Source: Methylorubrum aminovorans (lineage in GTDB: Bacteria > Pseudomonadota > Alphaproteobacteria > Rhizobiales > Beijerinckiaceae). Taken from it: DNA of 64,000 nt. Location of the stretch: NCBI RefSeq assembly GCF_022179725.1, contig NZ_BPRC01000003.1:248001-312000 (forward strand), read 5' to 3'. The stretch's first letter is position 1. Each line of letters begins with the position of its first letter. This document shows, one piece after another, positions 8,731-17,931 of the stretch. Under the pieces are notes generated by a model. That model searched no databases. It saw only the letters and a list, made by a program, of their open reading frames with translations, and was not told where the DNA came from. The position numbers were made by a program, and so were the translations under genes.

Positions 8731-9489
8731 ATGGTGGGATCCGCCCTCGATTCAGGCCTGCGTCGCCTCGCCGCGACTGCCATCGGCCTGATCTATCCAC
8801 CGACCTGCATCGCCTGCGGGGCGGCCACCGGACAGCCCCACGCTCTCTGCGCCGCCTGCTGGAGCGGACTGCGCCTGATCGAGCGCCCTTATTGCGAACG
8901 GCTCGGCACACCCTTCGCTCTCGACCTTGGCGTAGGCAGCCTGATCTCCCCCGGCGCCCTCGCCGAACCCCCGGTCTTCGGACGCGCCCGAGCGGTCGCC
9001 GTCTATGACGGCACGGCGCGCGATCTCGTTCACCGCCTCAAGTTCAGCGACCGTCTCGATCTCGGCCGGACCATGGCGCGCATGATGGCTGCGGCCGGCA
9101 GCGAATTGCTCGACGAGGCCGACCTCATCGTGCCGGTCCCCCTGCACGGCCTGCGCCTCTGGCGACGGCGCTTCAATCAATCGGCTCTGCTGGCGCGCGA
9201 GATCGGGCGGCAGAGCGGCAAGTCCTGCGACTTGCGGGCGCTGGCCCGCGTGAAGGCGACCCGGCCTCAGGTCGGACTGACGCGCCGCCAGCGCGCCGAG
9301 AATCTTCAGGGCGCCTTTCGCGTCACGGACGCGGGGCGCGCGCGTATCATCGGCCGGCGCCTCGTTCTCATCGATGACGTGGCGACCACGGGCGCGACCG
9401 GCAACGCCGCTGCCCGCGCGCTGTTGCGCGCGGGCGCGGCGAGCGTCGATCTGCTGACCTTCGCCACGGTGACGCGGGACGGGCTCTGA
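8731..9489 (+). CDS. comF: ComF family phosphoribosyltransferase-like protein
   Basis: A 252-residue ComF-type protein. It has an N-terminal zinc-finger-like CxxC...CxxC arrangement (PPTCIACGAATGQPHALCAACW, residues ~22-44), then a PRTase fold with DLIVPVPLHGLRLWRRRFNQS and the PRPP-binding loop RLVLIDDVATTGATG. The conserved QVGLTRRQRAENLQGAF block is typical of ComF/GntX. Homologues act in natural DNA uptake, where ComFC works with the single-strand DNA machinery; in non-competent species the role is unclear. The ATG at 8731 begins MVGSALDSGL just ahead of the conserved region. Confidence 0.9.
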   Translation: MVGSALDSGLRRLAATAIGLIYPPTCIACGAATGQPHALCAACWSGLRLIERPYCERLGTPFALDLGVGSLISPGALAEPPVFGRARAVAVYDGTARDLVHRLKFSDRLDLGRTMARMMAAAGSELLDEADLIVPVPLHGLRLWRRRFNQSALLAREIGRQSGKSCDLRALARVKATRPQVGLTRRQRAENLQGAFRVTDAGRARIIGRRLVLIDDVATTGATGNAAARALLRAGAASVDLLTFATVTRDGL

Positions 9490-9520
9490 GCCCGTCCAGC
9501 TGCGACCGTCCGAAACGGGA

Positions 9521-9543
9521 ACGGGGGCCGCGAGGGCCCCCGT
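9521..9543. terminator. GC hairpin between comF and the nitrate transporter
   Basis: Perfect 9-base arms (ACGGGGGCC and GGCCCCCGT) with a 5-base loop between two convergent genes. No long T-run on either side, so it is a candidate bidirectional terminator rather than a certain one. Confidence 0.6.
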
Positions 9544-9569
9544 CCGACGACATTTCGGTGCGGCGCCTC

Positions 9570-10829
9570 TCAGGCGTTTGCCGGTTCCATCCGGCCGGTG
9601 GCTCGAACCTGCGCCTCGGTCGGCTGGTCGAGCACCTTTCCGCGGGGCCCGACCCAGGCTCCGACCCACTTGCGCTGCCACAGGAACAGGCAGCCCAGCA
9701 CGAGGGCCGTGAACAGGGCATAGATCACGAAGCCCGAGGCGAAGCCGCCGGTATATTGCTTCGAGAAGCCCATCACGTTCGGCAGGATGGCGCCGCCGAG
9801 CGCCCCGACCTCGCCGATCATCGAGCCGGCGACGGCGGTGTTGGTGGGCCAGCGCAAGGGCACGAGCTGGAACAGCGCGCCGTTGCCGGCGCCGAGCGCG
9901 GCGAAGCACAGCATGAACAGCAGCGTCGTCACGGCCAGCGAGGGCGTGGCGGTCAGCGCCAGGAAGGAGCCGATCGCGGCCAGCAGCACCAGGGAGAGGA
10001 CGAGGATGCCGCCCATCCGGTCGGCGTAGTAGCCGCCGACGATGCGGATGCCCGACCCCATCAGGGCGGCGAGCATCGTCAGGCGCCCGGCCTCGACCTT
10101 GGTGACCGAGAACTGCTCGTAGAAGAAGGTCGGCAGGAAGTTCGAGAGGCCGATGAAGCCGCCGAAGGTGATGACGTAGATCAGCGAGAAGGCCCAGCCG
10201 TCCTTGGTGAACAGGCAGGAGACGTGCTCCTTGAAGGTCTGGCCGTGGCAGTCCGGCGGCTCCTTGGCGAGAAAGATCATCACCAGGATCGGCACGATCA
10301 TAACGAGGCCGGCGAAGCCGTAGACCGCCTGCCAGCCGAAGGCCTGGGCCAGCGGCGGGGCGAACAGCACGGCGAGCACGGTGCCGGAATTGCCGGCACC
10401 GGCGATGCCCATGGCGAGTCCCTTGTGCTCCGGCGGAAACCAGCCCGAGCCTAGCGAAAGCGCCACGCCGAAGGAGGCGCCGGCGATGCCGAGCAGCACG
10501 CCCATGGCGAGCACGTCGTTGTAGGAGGAGACGAAGAAGAAGCCGTAGGCCATCGCGAGCACGATGACGCCCATCTCAGTCAGCGCCGCGTTCTTGCGGC
10601 CGATATACTGGGCCAGGATGCCGAGCGGGAAGCGCATGATCGCGCCGGCCAGGATCGGCAGCGAGATCATGAAGCCGGTCTGGGCCGGGCTGAGCCCGTA
10701 GGTCTCGGTGATGAACGGACCCATGGCGCCGTTGAGCACCCAGATCGCGAAGCAGAAGTCGAAATAGAGGAACGCGGCGAACAGGGTCGGGGGGTGGCCC
10801 GACTTCATCACGGTCTTGAAGGAAGCCAT
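9570..10829 (-). CDS. MFS nitrate/nitrite transporter (NarK/NasA type)
   Basis: A 419-residue major facilitator with about 12 membrane segments. The nitrate/nitrite porter signature appears twice, as expected: GSGWFPPEHKGLAMGIAGAGNSG (residues ~128-150) and a second Gly-rich stretch GAGNGALFQLVPLRW. The N-terminal FAAFLYFDFCFAIWVLNGAM segment is typical of NarK1/NasA. It probably imports nitrate for assimilation. No nitrate reductase gene is adjacent, so it is encoded away from its pathway. A good sigma54-type promoter lies ~145 bases upstream, which fits nitrogen control. Confidence 0.9.
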   Translation of the reverse strand: MASFKTVMKSGHPPTLFAAFLYFDFCFAIWVLNGAMGPFITETYGLSPAQTGFMISLPILAGAIMRFPLGILAQYIGRKNAALTEMGVIVLAMAYGFFFVSSYNDVLAMGVLLGIAGASFGVALSLGSGWFPPEHKGLAMGIAGAGNSGTVLAVLFAPPLAQAFGWQAVYGFAGLVMIVPILVMIFLAKEPPDCHGQTFKEHVSCLFTKDGWAFSLIYVITFGGFIGLSNFLPTFFYEQFSVTKVEAGRLTMLAALMGSGIRIVGGYYADRMGGILVLSLVLLAAIGSFLALTATPSLAVTTLLFMLCFAALGAGNGALFQLVPLRWPTNTAVAGSMIGEVGALGGAILPNVMGFSKQYTGGFASGFVIYALFTALVLGCLFLWQRKWVGAWVGPRGKVLDQPTEAQVRATGRMEPANA

Positions 10830-11189
10830 CGGCGTTCTCGTTGGGCTCGAAGACCTGCCGTCCGGCGAAGCGCCGTGCGGGGCCGTTCATGCGGGAGAGT
10901 GTGTCCGGACACGCGCCGTCCGAGCGCGAGGCGCCGTTGCCCCGCCCGCCGCCCAGGGGCAGCGCTCGAAGCTATGCAGGGGGCGTGCCAGTTTCGAGGT
11001 CACCGCGAACTGGGCCGGACGGCTGCCCGACAGAGGCTTCCGGAGCCGACCGCCTTTCCCGCCCCGACGAAGTGGAGTCCCGCATGTCCGAAGGATATCG
11101 GCGGATACGGCAGGATCGATGCCGTGCCACTGCACCGTGCCGTCGAGGGATGCAGTGCTGCCTATGAACGAAGCAGCGGCTGCATGGCC
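10830..11189. other. Intergenic region upstream of the nitrate transporter
   Basis: 360 bases between the transporter start and the sbcC stop. Contains the sigma54-type site at 10976-10990 and the presumed ~135-base leader. No gene is supported; a short minus-strand open frame at 10887-11135 has no coding character. Confidence 0.5.
10976..10990 (-). promoter_or_regulatory. Candidate sigma54 (-24/-12) promoter of the nitrate transporter
   Basis: On the minus strand the sequence reads TGGCACG-CCCC-CTGC, one base off the RpoN consensus TGGCACG-N4-TTGC, with the key GG and GC pairs at the correct spacing. It lies ~147 bases upstream of the transporter start and points towards it. RpoN/NtrC control of nitrate uptake is well established in proteobacteria. 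I did not find a clear NtrC dyad, so activation by NtrC is inference. Confidence 0.6.
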
Positions 11190-14100
11190 TCAATCGACGG
11201 TAGCGCCGCGGTCCACGACGCGGACCACGCTACGCCCGGAGCCGCGCTTTTCCACGCGGATCTGCACGGCGATGCGCTCCATCATCCCCGCGACATGGGT
11301 GATGACGCCGACCTTGCGGCCGCGGCCCTGCAGCATCTCCAGCGCGTCCACCGCGAGATCCAGGGTTTCGGCGTCGAGCGAGCCGAACCCTTCGTCGATG
11401 AACAGCGTGTCGACGAAGGATTGCCGCCCCTCCAACCCCGAGAGGGCGAGCGCGAGAGCCAGCGAGACGAGGAACCGCTCGCCGCCGGACAGGCTGCGTG
11501 TCGCCCGGCGCTCGTCGCCCATGTCGCGATCCACGACGTGGAGGGCGAGGTCGGCGCCCGCGCTCCGGGCGAGGCGGTAGCGGGGGCTGAGCGCCCTGAG
11601 CTGATCGTTTGCGAGGTGGACGAGGTGATCGAGCGTCACCCCTTGCGCGAAGCGGCGGAAGCGGTCGCCGCCGGCCGAGCCGATCGCCTCCTCGACCCGG
11701 TGCCAAGTGGCGAATTCGGCCTTCGCTGCTTCGATCGCGCGGGCGAGGTCGGCCGCCTTGGCGCGCGCAGCCTCGTCGCGGAGCAGTTCCGCGTCCAGGG
11801 CACCGAGGCGCTGCTGGGCCTGCGCCGTCGCCTCGGCGAGCCGTGCCGCCTCGGCCTGCGCGGCGGCGACGTCGATCTCGACTTCGGTGCTCACGGTCGC
11901 GACATCGGCGCGGCGTGTGGCAAGCGCCGTCAACGCCTCGGCCTCGTCGCGGGCGAGCCGGTCGAGGTGCCCGCGCAAGGCCTCGCGCGGTTCAACCGGG
12001 ACGGCGAGCAGGGCCGCCACCGTCTCGCGGCCCCGCTCGCCGCAGGCCTGCACGAAGGCGGCCTCGGCCGCGTCGTGGCGGGCAGCGGCCCGCTCCAGGG
12101 CGGCGGCCGTCGCAGAGGCCTCGGTGAGGACGCCCGTGAGCGCGCGGGCGGCCTCGGCGCCAGCGGCCTGCGCCAGTTGAAGCGCGTCGCGTGCCGCGCG
12201 GCGCTCGTTGTTGAGCCGCGTGCGGTGCGGGCCGGTCGCCTCCCCTCCGAGCAGGCCGGCGCGGGCTGTGCGCGTCTCGGCGAGGCGGGCTTGCCGCTCC
12301 GTCGCCTCGGCGCGGGCTTCGGCGGCGGCGCGCGTCTCGGTGTCGCTCAAAGAAGCGGCGGCTGCCCGTTCCGGCGCCAGGGCAGCGAGTTGTGCTTCGT
12401 AACTGGCCTGCTGCGTCCGTAGGGCCGCGTAAGCCTGCCCGAGGGCGAGGATCCGGTCGGCGCCGGCCTCTGCCGCGCGGTCGAGATCAGGCAGGCCGAG
12501 ATCGGCGGCACTGAGGGCCGGAGCGATTTCCCCCGCAAGGTCCGTCATCCGCTGAAGGAAGGCGGCGTGACCGTTCTCCGCCCGTTCGGCCGCAAGGCCC
12601 GCCGCGCCGCGGCGGCGCGTGAGCGCATCGAGGGAGCGGGCTTGCGCCTCGATCCGCGCCTCGACCGCGTCACGATCCCGGATCAGGCCGTCGATCTCGC
12701 TGCGCAGAGACCGCGCCGCGGCGAGCGTCCGCTGGGTGGCGTCGCGCTCGGCCCGCGCGGCGGCGCCGGCGGCGGCAAGGCCGGACAGATCCGGTTCCTG
12801 CGGTAGAGGTACGGCAAGCCCGGACGCTTCGAGCGCGGCGGCGAGATCGGGCAGGCCCGCGCGGTAGCGGGCGGCGGTCGAGGCAGCCGCCTCGGCGGCC
12901 GCGGCACCGCGCTCTTGCGCATCGTCATGCCGGCCTTCGGCCGCGGCGGCATCGCCCCTAGCCCGGTCGTGGGCCGCCTGATGGGCGGTGATTTCGGCGT
13001 CGAGTGCTGCGCGGCGGGCGCGCATCTCCTCGGCGAGACGCCCGAGCGCATCATCGGATCCATGGGCATGCGGATGGTCGCGACCGCCGCAGACGGGGCA
13101 GGGCGCACCCGCGACCAGAAGGCTGCGTAGCCGCGCCGCCTCGCGCGACGCGCTTTCCTGGGCGAGTTCGGCGAGCGGCGCGATCTCCGAGCGGCGGATG
13201 CCGGCTTCGTGCAGCACGCGCTCCTCCGCCGCGAAACGGGCGGCGGCCTCGGCGAAGGCCGCGCCGGCTTCGGCCTCCGCTTCCGCCGCCGCCGCCCGGT
13301 CGGCCAGCGCCGTGCCGTGTCGCTGCGCCAGGGCGTAGGCGTCGCGAAGCGCATCGAGCAGACCTTCGAGAGCGGTGGCGCGGGTCTGCGCGGCAGGCTC
13401 GGCGAGCGCGTCGAACGCTGCCTCCCGCTCGGCGCGGGCGGCGGTCAGCGCCTCGCGGCGGGCACGAAGCTCGGCGAGGCGAGTGGTGCCTTCGCTGGCC
13501 TCTGCGTCGCAGGCTGCGATCTCGGCTCGGCGTGCGGCGGCCTCCTGCGCCGCCGTCTCCGCTTGCCCGCGCAGCCGCGCCCGTTCGCGGATGCGGCGGG
13601 CGAACTCCTCGCCGCGCTCGGCCAGGAGGGCGTGAGCGCGGTCGGCGTCGAGGCGGCGGGCCGCGGTGTCGCGCGCCTCCCGTGTCTCTGCGAGACGCTG
13701 GTCGAGCGCGGCAAGTCTGGCGAGCGCCGCTTCGGCGGCCTCGGCGGCCCGGACTGCCTTATGCCCGGCGCCTTCGGATTCGAGCTCCGCGTGAGCGATG
13801 GCGGCGTCGAGTTCCGCTGCCCGGTCCCAGAGCGGGCCGAAACGCTTGAACACGACTTCCGCGGCCTCGTCCGCCGCGCCGGCCTCCACCCGCTTCGCCT
13901 CGGCGGCTTCTGCGGCCATGCGCGCCGCCGCGACACGGATCGCCACCGCTTCGGCCTCAGCCTGCGCCGCCTTCCGCTCGCGGGCGGCCTCGCCGAGGGC
14001 TTCCGCGCACCCGCGCAGCGGCTCGACCGCGTCGAGTTCGGCCCAACGCGCTCGCTCCGGTTCCGCCGCTTCCGATGCCGCGCGGGCCGCCGCAACGCGC

Positions 14101-14936
14101 TGCTCGGCCTGCACCAGCGCGAGCCGGGCGGCCTCGATCCGGCGCGCGGTCTCGAGGATGCGACTCACCGCCTCCTGCTCGGCATGCCACGCCGCCACCT
14201 CGGCGAGGCGCTCCGCGCGCTCCGACCGGCGCGCCTGCAACCCGGCTTCGTCGAGCAGGCCGATCTCGCCCTGCCGCAGTTCCAAGGCTTCGACCGCGCG
14301 GCGATGCTCCTCGTAGCCGAGATGCACCCGCTTCGAGATCTCCGAATAGATCGCGGTGCCGGTGATCTTCTCCAGAAGCTCGGCCCGTTCGCCCTCGGCC
14401 GCGAGGAGGAAAGCGTCGAATTCGCCCTGGGCCAGTAGCACCGTGCGGCGGAACTGGTCGAAGGTCAGGTCGGTGAGCGCGACGACCTTGTCGAGCACCT
14501 GCGTCTTGCCCGCCGCCACCGCGCTGCCGTCATCGAGCCGGTGCAGGCGCCGCCGCTCCGCCTGGAGCTTGCCCGTCGCCCGGTTGCGGGCGCGATAGGC
14601 CTCCCAGCCGACGCGGTAGGCCACGCCGTCCTGGCCGATGAAATCAACCTCGGCGTAGCCGGACCCGGCACCCCGGCGCAGTATCGCCCGCCCGTCGCTG
14701 GCGCTCAGCGCCTCGCCGCCGGGATCGGGCACGTCTTCGCGGCGGCTGACCGCGACGCGGGGATAGCGGCCGTAGAGGGCGAGGCAGAGTGCGTCGAGGA
14801 TCGTGGACTTGCCCGCGCCGGTCTCTCCGGTGATGGCGAACAGGCCGGTGGCGCCGAGCGGCTCGGCAGCGAGATCGACCGCGAAGGGCGCGGCGAGGCT
14901 TGCGAGGTTCTCGCCGCGGATCGCGAGGATGCGCAT
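11190..14936 (-). CDS. sbcC: SbcC: SMC-like ATPase subunit of the SbcCD nuclease
   Basis: A 1248-residue partner of SbcD; the complex cleaves DNA hairpins and protein-blocked ends. Domains in order: N-terminal ATPase half with Walker A GETGAGKSTILDALCLALYG at ~37-56; the Q-loop region LLAQGEFDAFLLA; long Ala/Glu/Arg-rich coiled coils; the zinc hook CPVCGGRDH at ~612; the return coiled coil; and the C-terminal half with the signature LSGGERFLVSLALALALSG and Walker B FIDEGFGSLD. Length is slightly above the usual 1000-1100, owing to extended Ala-rich coils. The sbcD gene lies 10 bases upstream on the same strand. I see no missing key residue. Confidence 0.95.
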   Translation of the reverse strand: MRILAIRGENLASLAAPFAVDLAAEPLGATGLFAITGETGAGKSTILDALCLALYGRYPRVAVSRREDVPDPGGEALSASDGRAILRRGAGSGYAEVDFIGQDGVAYRVGWEAYRARNRATGKLQAERRRLHRLDDGSAVAAGKTQVLDKVVALTDLTFDQFRRTVLLAQGEFDAFLLAAEGERAELLEKITGTAIYSEISKRVHLGYEEHRRAVEALELRQGEIGLLDEAGLQARRSERAERLAEVAAWHAEQEAVSRILETARRIEAARLALVQAEQRVAAARAASEAAEPERARWAELDAVEPLRGCAEALGEAARERKAAQAEAEAVAIRVAAARMAAEAAEAKRVEAGAADEAAEVVFKRFGPLWDRAAELDAAIAHAELESEGAGHKAVRAAEAAEAALARLAALDQRLAETREARDTAARRLDADRAHALLAERGEEFARRIRERARLRGQAETAAQEAAARRAEIAACDAEASEGTTRLAELRARREALTAARAEREAAFDALAEPAAQTRATALEGLLDALRDAYALAQRHGTALADRAAAAEAEAEAGAAFAEAAARFAAEERVLHEAGIRRSEIAPLAELAQESASREAARLRSLLVAGAPCPVCGGRDHPHAHGSDDALGRLAEEMRARRAALDAEITAHQAAHDRARGDAAAAEGRHDDAQERGAAAAEAAASTAARYRAGLPDLAAALEASGLAVPLPQEPDLSGLAAAGAAARAERDATQRTLAAARSLRSEIDGLIRDRDAVEARIEAQARSLDALTRRRGAAGLAAERAENGHAAFLQRMTDLAGEIAPALSAADLGLPDLDRAAEAGADRILALGQAYAALRTQQASYEAQLAALAPERAAAASLSDTETRAAAEARAEATERQARLAETRTARAGLLGGEATGPHRTRLNNERRAARDALQLAQAAGAEAARALTGVLTEASATAAALERAAARHDAAEAAFVQACGERGRETVAALLAVPVEPREALRGHLDRLARDEAEALTALATRRADVATVSTEVEIDVAAAQAEAARLAEATAQAQQRLGALDAELLRDEAARAKAADLARAIEAAKAEFATWHRVEEAIGSAGGDRFRRFAQGVTLDHLVHLANDQLRALSPRYRLARSAGADLALHVVDRDMGDERRATRSLSGGERFLVSLALALALSGLEGRQSFVDTLFIDEGFGSLDAETLDLAVDALEMLQGRGRKVGVITHVAGMMERIAVQIRVEKRGSGRSVVRVVDRGATVD

Positions 14937-14946
14937 GGCTTGAAGC

Positions 14947-16206
14947 TCAGGCCTCCGCTCGCGCGCGGTGGAACACGTCGAGATGAGCGGGCTCGGGCTC
15001 TTCGTCCCATTTCGCGCGGTAGGCGAGGCGGAACAGCTCCTCCGGGTCGCGCTCCGACAGGCGCGGCGGCGGGGCTTCCGGTTCCACGATCTCGATCGCG
15101 GCCCGCGGCGGCACGCTCACCCGCACATCGACCACGCGCACGGGGAAACTCTCGGCGATGCGGTCCACCTCGGCCCGATAGCCCGGAAGCAGACCCTCGC
15201 GGGCGAGCCGAACCTGGATGTAGGGCCGTGCCTCCAGCGGCAGGTCTGGGGCGAGCGCGAGGGCCGCGAGATGGTCGCCGAGATCGGCCAGCGGCATGTC
15301 GCCGGAAGCGGGCAGGCGCAGGAAGGGGACGGGGCGCGGGATCTCGATATGCTCGATCTCCGCCGCGCCGGTGCCGAGCGTCACCAGGGTGACGCCGTGG
15401 CGGTAGGGCTGCTCGGCGGCCGAGAGTGGGATCAGCGAGCCGCAATAGCGCACTTGCCCGCCGCCCAGCCCCTGGGCGCGATGAAGGTGGCCCAGAGCCA
15501 CGTAGCGCGCCTCCTCGGGAAACACGTCGGCCGGTACCGCGTGCTCGCCGCCAACGAGAATGCGCCGCTCGGCGCCTTCCGATTCGAGGCCGCCCGCGAC
15601 GTGGAGATGGCCGGTGACGAGGAGCGGCAGGCCAGCGAGCCGCGGCCGGGCCGCCTCGAAGAGCTGGCCGTAGAGGTCGCGCACCGCCCGCACGATCGGC
15701 GAGGTCTCGCCGATGCGCCGCTCGGCTCCCAGCGACGAGAGCGGCGGCAGGCAGGCGGCGGTGGGATAGGAGACGGCGAGCACTTGCGCCGCCACCTCGC
15801 CGCCGGCCGAGCGGACCGGCACGAGATGGCGTTCGAGATCGATCGCGCCGTCGCGACGCCGGACATTGCCGACGACGTGGACGCCGATGGCCTCCAGCAG
15901 TGGGCGCGGCGCTTCGAGGCGTCCGGCGGCATCGTGGTTGCCGGCGGTGATGACGATGGTCATCGCCGGCCGCGCCGCGTGCAGGCGCGCCATCAGCGCG
16001 TAGAAGCGCGCCTGGGACTCACCGGACGGGTTCTGGCTGTCGAACACGTCGCCCGCCACCACGAGAGCATCGACCTCGCGCTCGACCACGATGGTCTCGA
16101 GACGGGCGAACACGGCCTCGTGCTCGCTCTCGCGGGAGAAGCCGCGCAGGGTCTGGCCGATATGCCAATCGCCCGTATGGAGAACGCGGATCACTGAGGA
16201 CGCCAC
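14947..16206 (-). CDS. sbcD: SbcD: nuclease subunit of SbcCD
   Basis: A 419-residue metallophosphoesterase that supplies the Mre11-like nuclease. Motifs: RVLHTGDWHIGQTL (motif I, residues ~7-20), DALVVAGDVFDSQNP (II), IVITAGNHDAAGR (III), LLVTGHLHVAGG and VALGHLHRAQ (IV-V). The C-terminal half contains the VRVSVPPRAAIEI segment and DPEELFRLAYRAKW capping region used to bind SbcC. The gene is first of an operon with sbcC, 10 bases apart. Start ATG at 16206 gives MASSVIRVLHTGDWH, in keeping with family starts. Confidence 0.95.
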   Translation of the reverse strand: MASSVIRVLHTGDWHIGQTLRGFSRESEHEAVFARLETIVVEREVDALVVAGDVFDSQNPSGESQARFYALMARLHAARPAMTIVITAGNHDAAGRLEAPRPLLEAIGVHVVGNVRRRDGAIDLERHLVPVRSAGGEVAAQVLAVSYPTAACLPPLSSLGAERRIGETSPIVRAVRDLYGQLFEAARPRLAGLPLLVTGHLHVAGGLESEGAERRILVGGEHAVPADVFPEEARYVALGHLHRAQGLGGGQVRYCGSLIPLSAAEQPYRHGVTLVTLGTGAAEIEHIEIPRPVPFLRLPASGDMPLADLGDHLAALALAPDLPLEARPYIQVRLAREGLLPGYRAEVDRIAESFPVRVVDVRVSVPPRAAIEIVEPEAPPPRLSERDPEELFRLAYRAKWDEEPEPAHLDVFHRARAEA

Positions 16207-16326
16207 TCACCGAGACCGGGGCCGCGACCGTCGCCGCCTCGAGGCGGCTTGTAGCGGGTTGCGTCGCCGGCTTCGAGTGTATCCCGGCGGCAGGCCGGGA
16301 TCTCCTGTGGCTTGCGGCCCCTGGCC

Positions 16327-16599
16327 TCAATGGCAGACGGTGACCGTCTTCACGATCCAGCCTTCCTCGGCCTGCCACAGCTTGCGACGTACCCTGCCGC
16401 AATTGGCGGGTTCGGCCGCGGTCCACGCCGTCTGCGGTGCCGAGGGCGGCAGCTTCGCGTCCGGCTGCGCCACCTTCGGCTTGACCATTGTTTTGGCCGG
16501 GCGAGGGGGAGCCGCCTTGCGGGCAGCCATGGCTTCGCTGGGGAGAACCAGGCCGAGGCAGAGCAATCCGAGCGAGAGGCGGAGGAGCGAGGCGCGCAA
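16327..16599 (-). CDS. Small exported protein (90 aa)
   Basis: Not a named family I recognise. It starts MRASLLRLSLGLLCLGLVLPSEAMA, a clear signal peptide, followed by a Lys/Pro-rich linker (residues ~26-58) and a compact C-terminal part with two cysteines (EPANCGRVRRKLWQAEEGW, then IVKTVTVCH) that could form a disulphide. Several short alphaproteobacterial periplasmic proteins share this layout. The C-terminal Cys pair is the best evidence that it is a real gene. Confidence 0.6.
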   Translation of the reverse strand: MRASLLRLSLGLLCLGLVLPSEAMAARKAAPPRPAKTMVKPKVAQPDAKLPPSAPQTAWTAAEPANCGRVRRKLWQAEEGWIVKTVTVCH

Positions 16600-16939
16600 G
16601 GGAGGAGGTCCGTGGTCGGGGCCGAACGGCTACGCTTGATCTAGGGATGGGTCCCGCCAAAGCAATCGCCGTCCGCCACGATTCGCCTCGCAATCCGCAC
16701 ATTTTTTGCGAAATCGTTAAAGCCGCCTGCGGCGCGCATGGCGGCTCCGCGTGTAACCTTTCGGACACAATGTTCGCACAGTTCGCGGTGCAGGAGCCAT
16801 GACGGTCGCGACCGGCCCTGACGCCCGTGCGCTTCCTTGCTAGGGAACAAGCGGGGCAGTTCAGCCGGCCCGGACGATCGTGACCGTTCTTCCGTATTCC
16901 GGAGACGTTTTCGGCCCGGCCCATTCGATCGAGCGATCC
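16600..16939. other. Intergenic region upstream of the L,D-transpeptidase
   Basis: 340 bases between two divergent exported-protein genes. It should contain both promoters. I see no strong dyad, riboswitch or terminator. The transpeptidase frame opens at 16880 but the signal peptide places its start at 16940. Confidence 0.45.
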
Positions 16940-17860
16940 ATGTCACTTCAGAACCGCCGTACGCTTCTTTTCGGAGCCGCGACGAGCCTCGGGCTCGCCA
17001 TCCTGCCGGCGCACGTCCTCGCCCAGACCTTCGATGGGTTCGACGATGACCGCCTCTACCAGGACAGCAACGGCAATCTCTTCCGTCGCCGCGGCGGTCA
17101 GTACGTCCCCTATAACGGCCGCGTCAGCAACGGGCGCCCGGTGCCCGACGCGCAGACGGATCTCGACGCGGAAGGCTATGCCCGCCGCCGGGCCGAGCGC
17201 TACGGCGAGCCGCCCCCCGCCGCCGAGGCCCCGAACCAGACGCCGCGCCAGCAGCAGGCCGGCTATCCGGTGCCGCCGCAGGAGCCCGATAACGGCCCGA
17301 TCGACTACGCGAAGGCCTACGCGGCCATCGCCAATGAGCCGTTCCCGGTCCAGGCGATCGCCTACAAGAAGTTCAACCCGATCTACCTGCGGCAGGAAGT
17401 CGATTTCCGCACCAACGAGCCGCCGGGCACGATCGTGGTCGATCCGAAGGCGCGCTTCCTCTACCTCGTCTTGCCGAACGGCCGGGCGCGCCGTTACGGC
17501 GTCGGTGTGGGCAAGCAGGGCTTCTCGTGGTCGGGAACTGCGACCGTCAATTCGAAGCAGGCTTGGCCGGACTGGTATCCGCCCAAGGAGATGATTGCCC
17601 GCCGGCCCGATCTCGCCCGTGAGGTCGACAAGCTGCAGAGCGGCCTCGGCGTCCCCGGCGGCAGCCGCAACCCGCTCGGCGCGCGGGCCATGTATCTCTG
17701 GCAGAACAACAAGGACACGCTGTTCCGCATCCACGGCACGCTGGAGCCGCATTCCATCGGCCAGAGCGTGTCCTCGGGCTGCATCCGCATGATCAATCAG
17801 GACGCCATCGACCTGTTCAACCGCGTCGAGGTCGGCGCCAAGGTGGTGGTGCTCGGCTGA
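16940..17860 (+). CDS. L,D-transpeptidase (ErfK/YbiS/YkuD family)
   Basis: A 306-residue periplasmic enzyme that forms 3-3 peptidoglycan cross-links or anchors proteins to the wall. The start MSLQNRRTLLFGAATSLGLAI was preferred to 16880 because it begins the signal peptide directly; the Arg pair before a hydrophobic core suggests Tat export. An N-terminal linker region with YVPYNGRVSNGRPVPD is followed by the YkuD domain: GTIVVDPKARFLYLVLPNGR, then FRIHGTLEPHSIGQSVSSGC, where the His and the Cys of SSGCIRM are catalytic. The end is the usual VEVGAKVVVLG. All catalytic residues are present. Confidence 0.9.
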   Translation: MSLQNRRTLLFGAATSLGLAILPAHVLAQTFDGFDDDRLYQDSNGNLFRRRGGQYVPYNGRVSNGRPVPDAQTDLDAEGYARRRAERYGEPPPAAEAPNQTPRQQQAGYPVPPQEPDNGPIDYAKAYAAIANEPFPVQAIAYKKFNPIYLRQEVDFRTNEPPGTIVVDPKARFLYLVLPNGRARRYGVGVGKQGFSWSGTATVNSKQAWPDWYPPKEMIARRPDLAREVDKLQSGLGVPGGSRNPLGARAMYLWQNNKDTLFRIHGTLEPHSIGQSVSSGCIRMINQDAIDLFNRVEVGAKVVVLG

Positions 17861-17931
17861 TCCCGCGATAGTTTCCTGGAGACCCGAGCGCGTCGCCTGT
17901 TCGCGGCGCCGCCGGATCTCGAGGAGACACC

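Noticed and set aside
11609..14438. Several plus-strand open frames inside sbcC
   Set aside because: All are antisense to the Ala/Glu/Arg-rich coiled coils of SbcC and show only codon-periodicity shadows.
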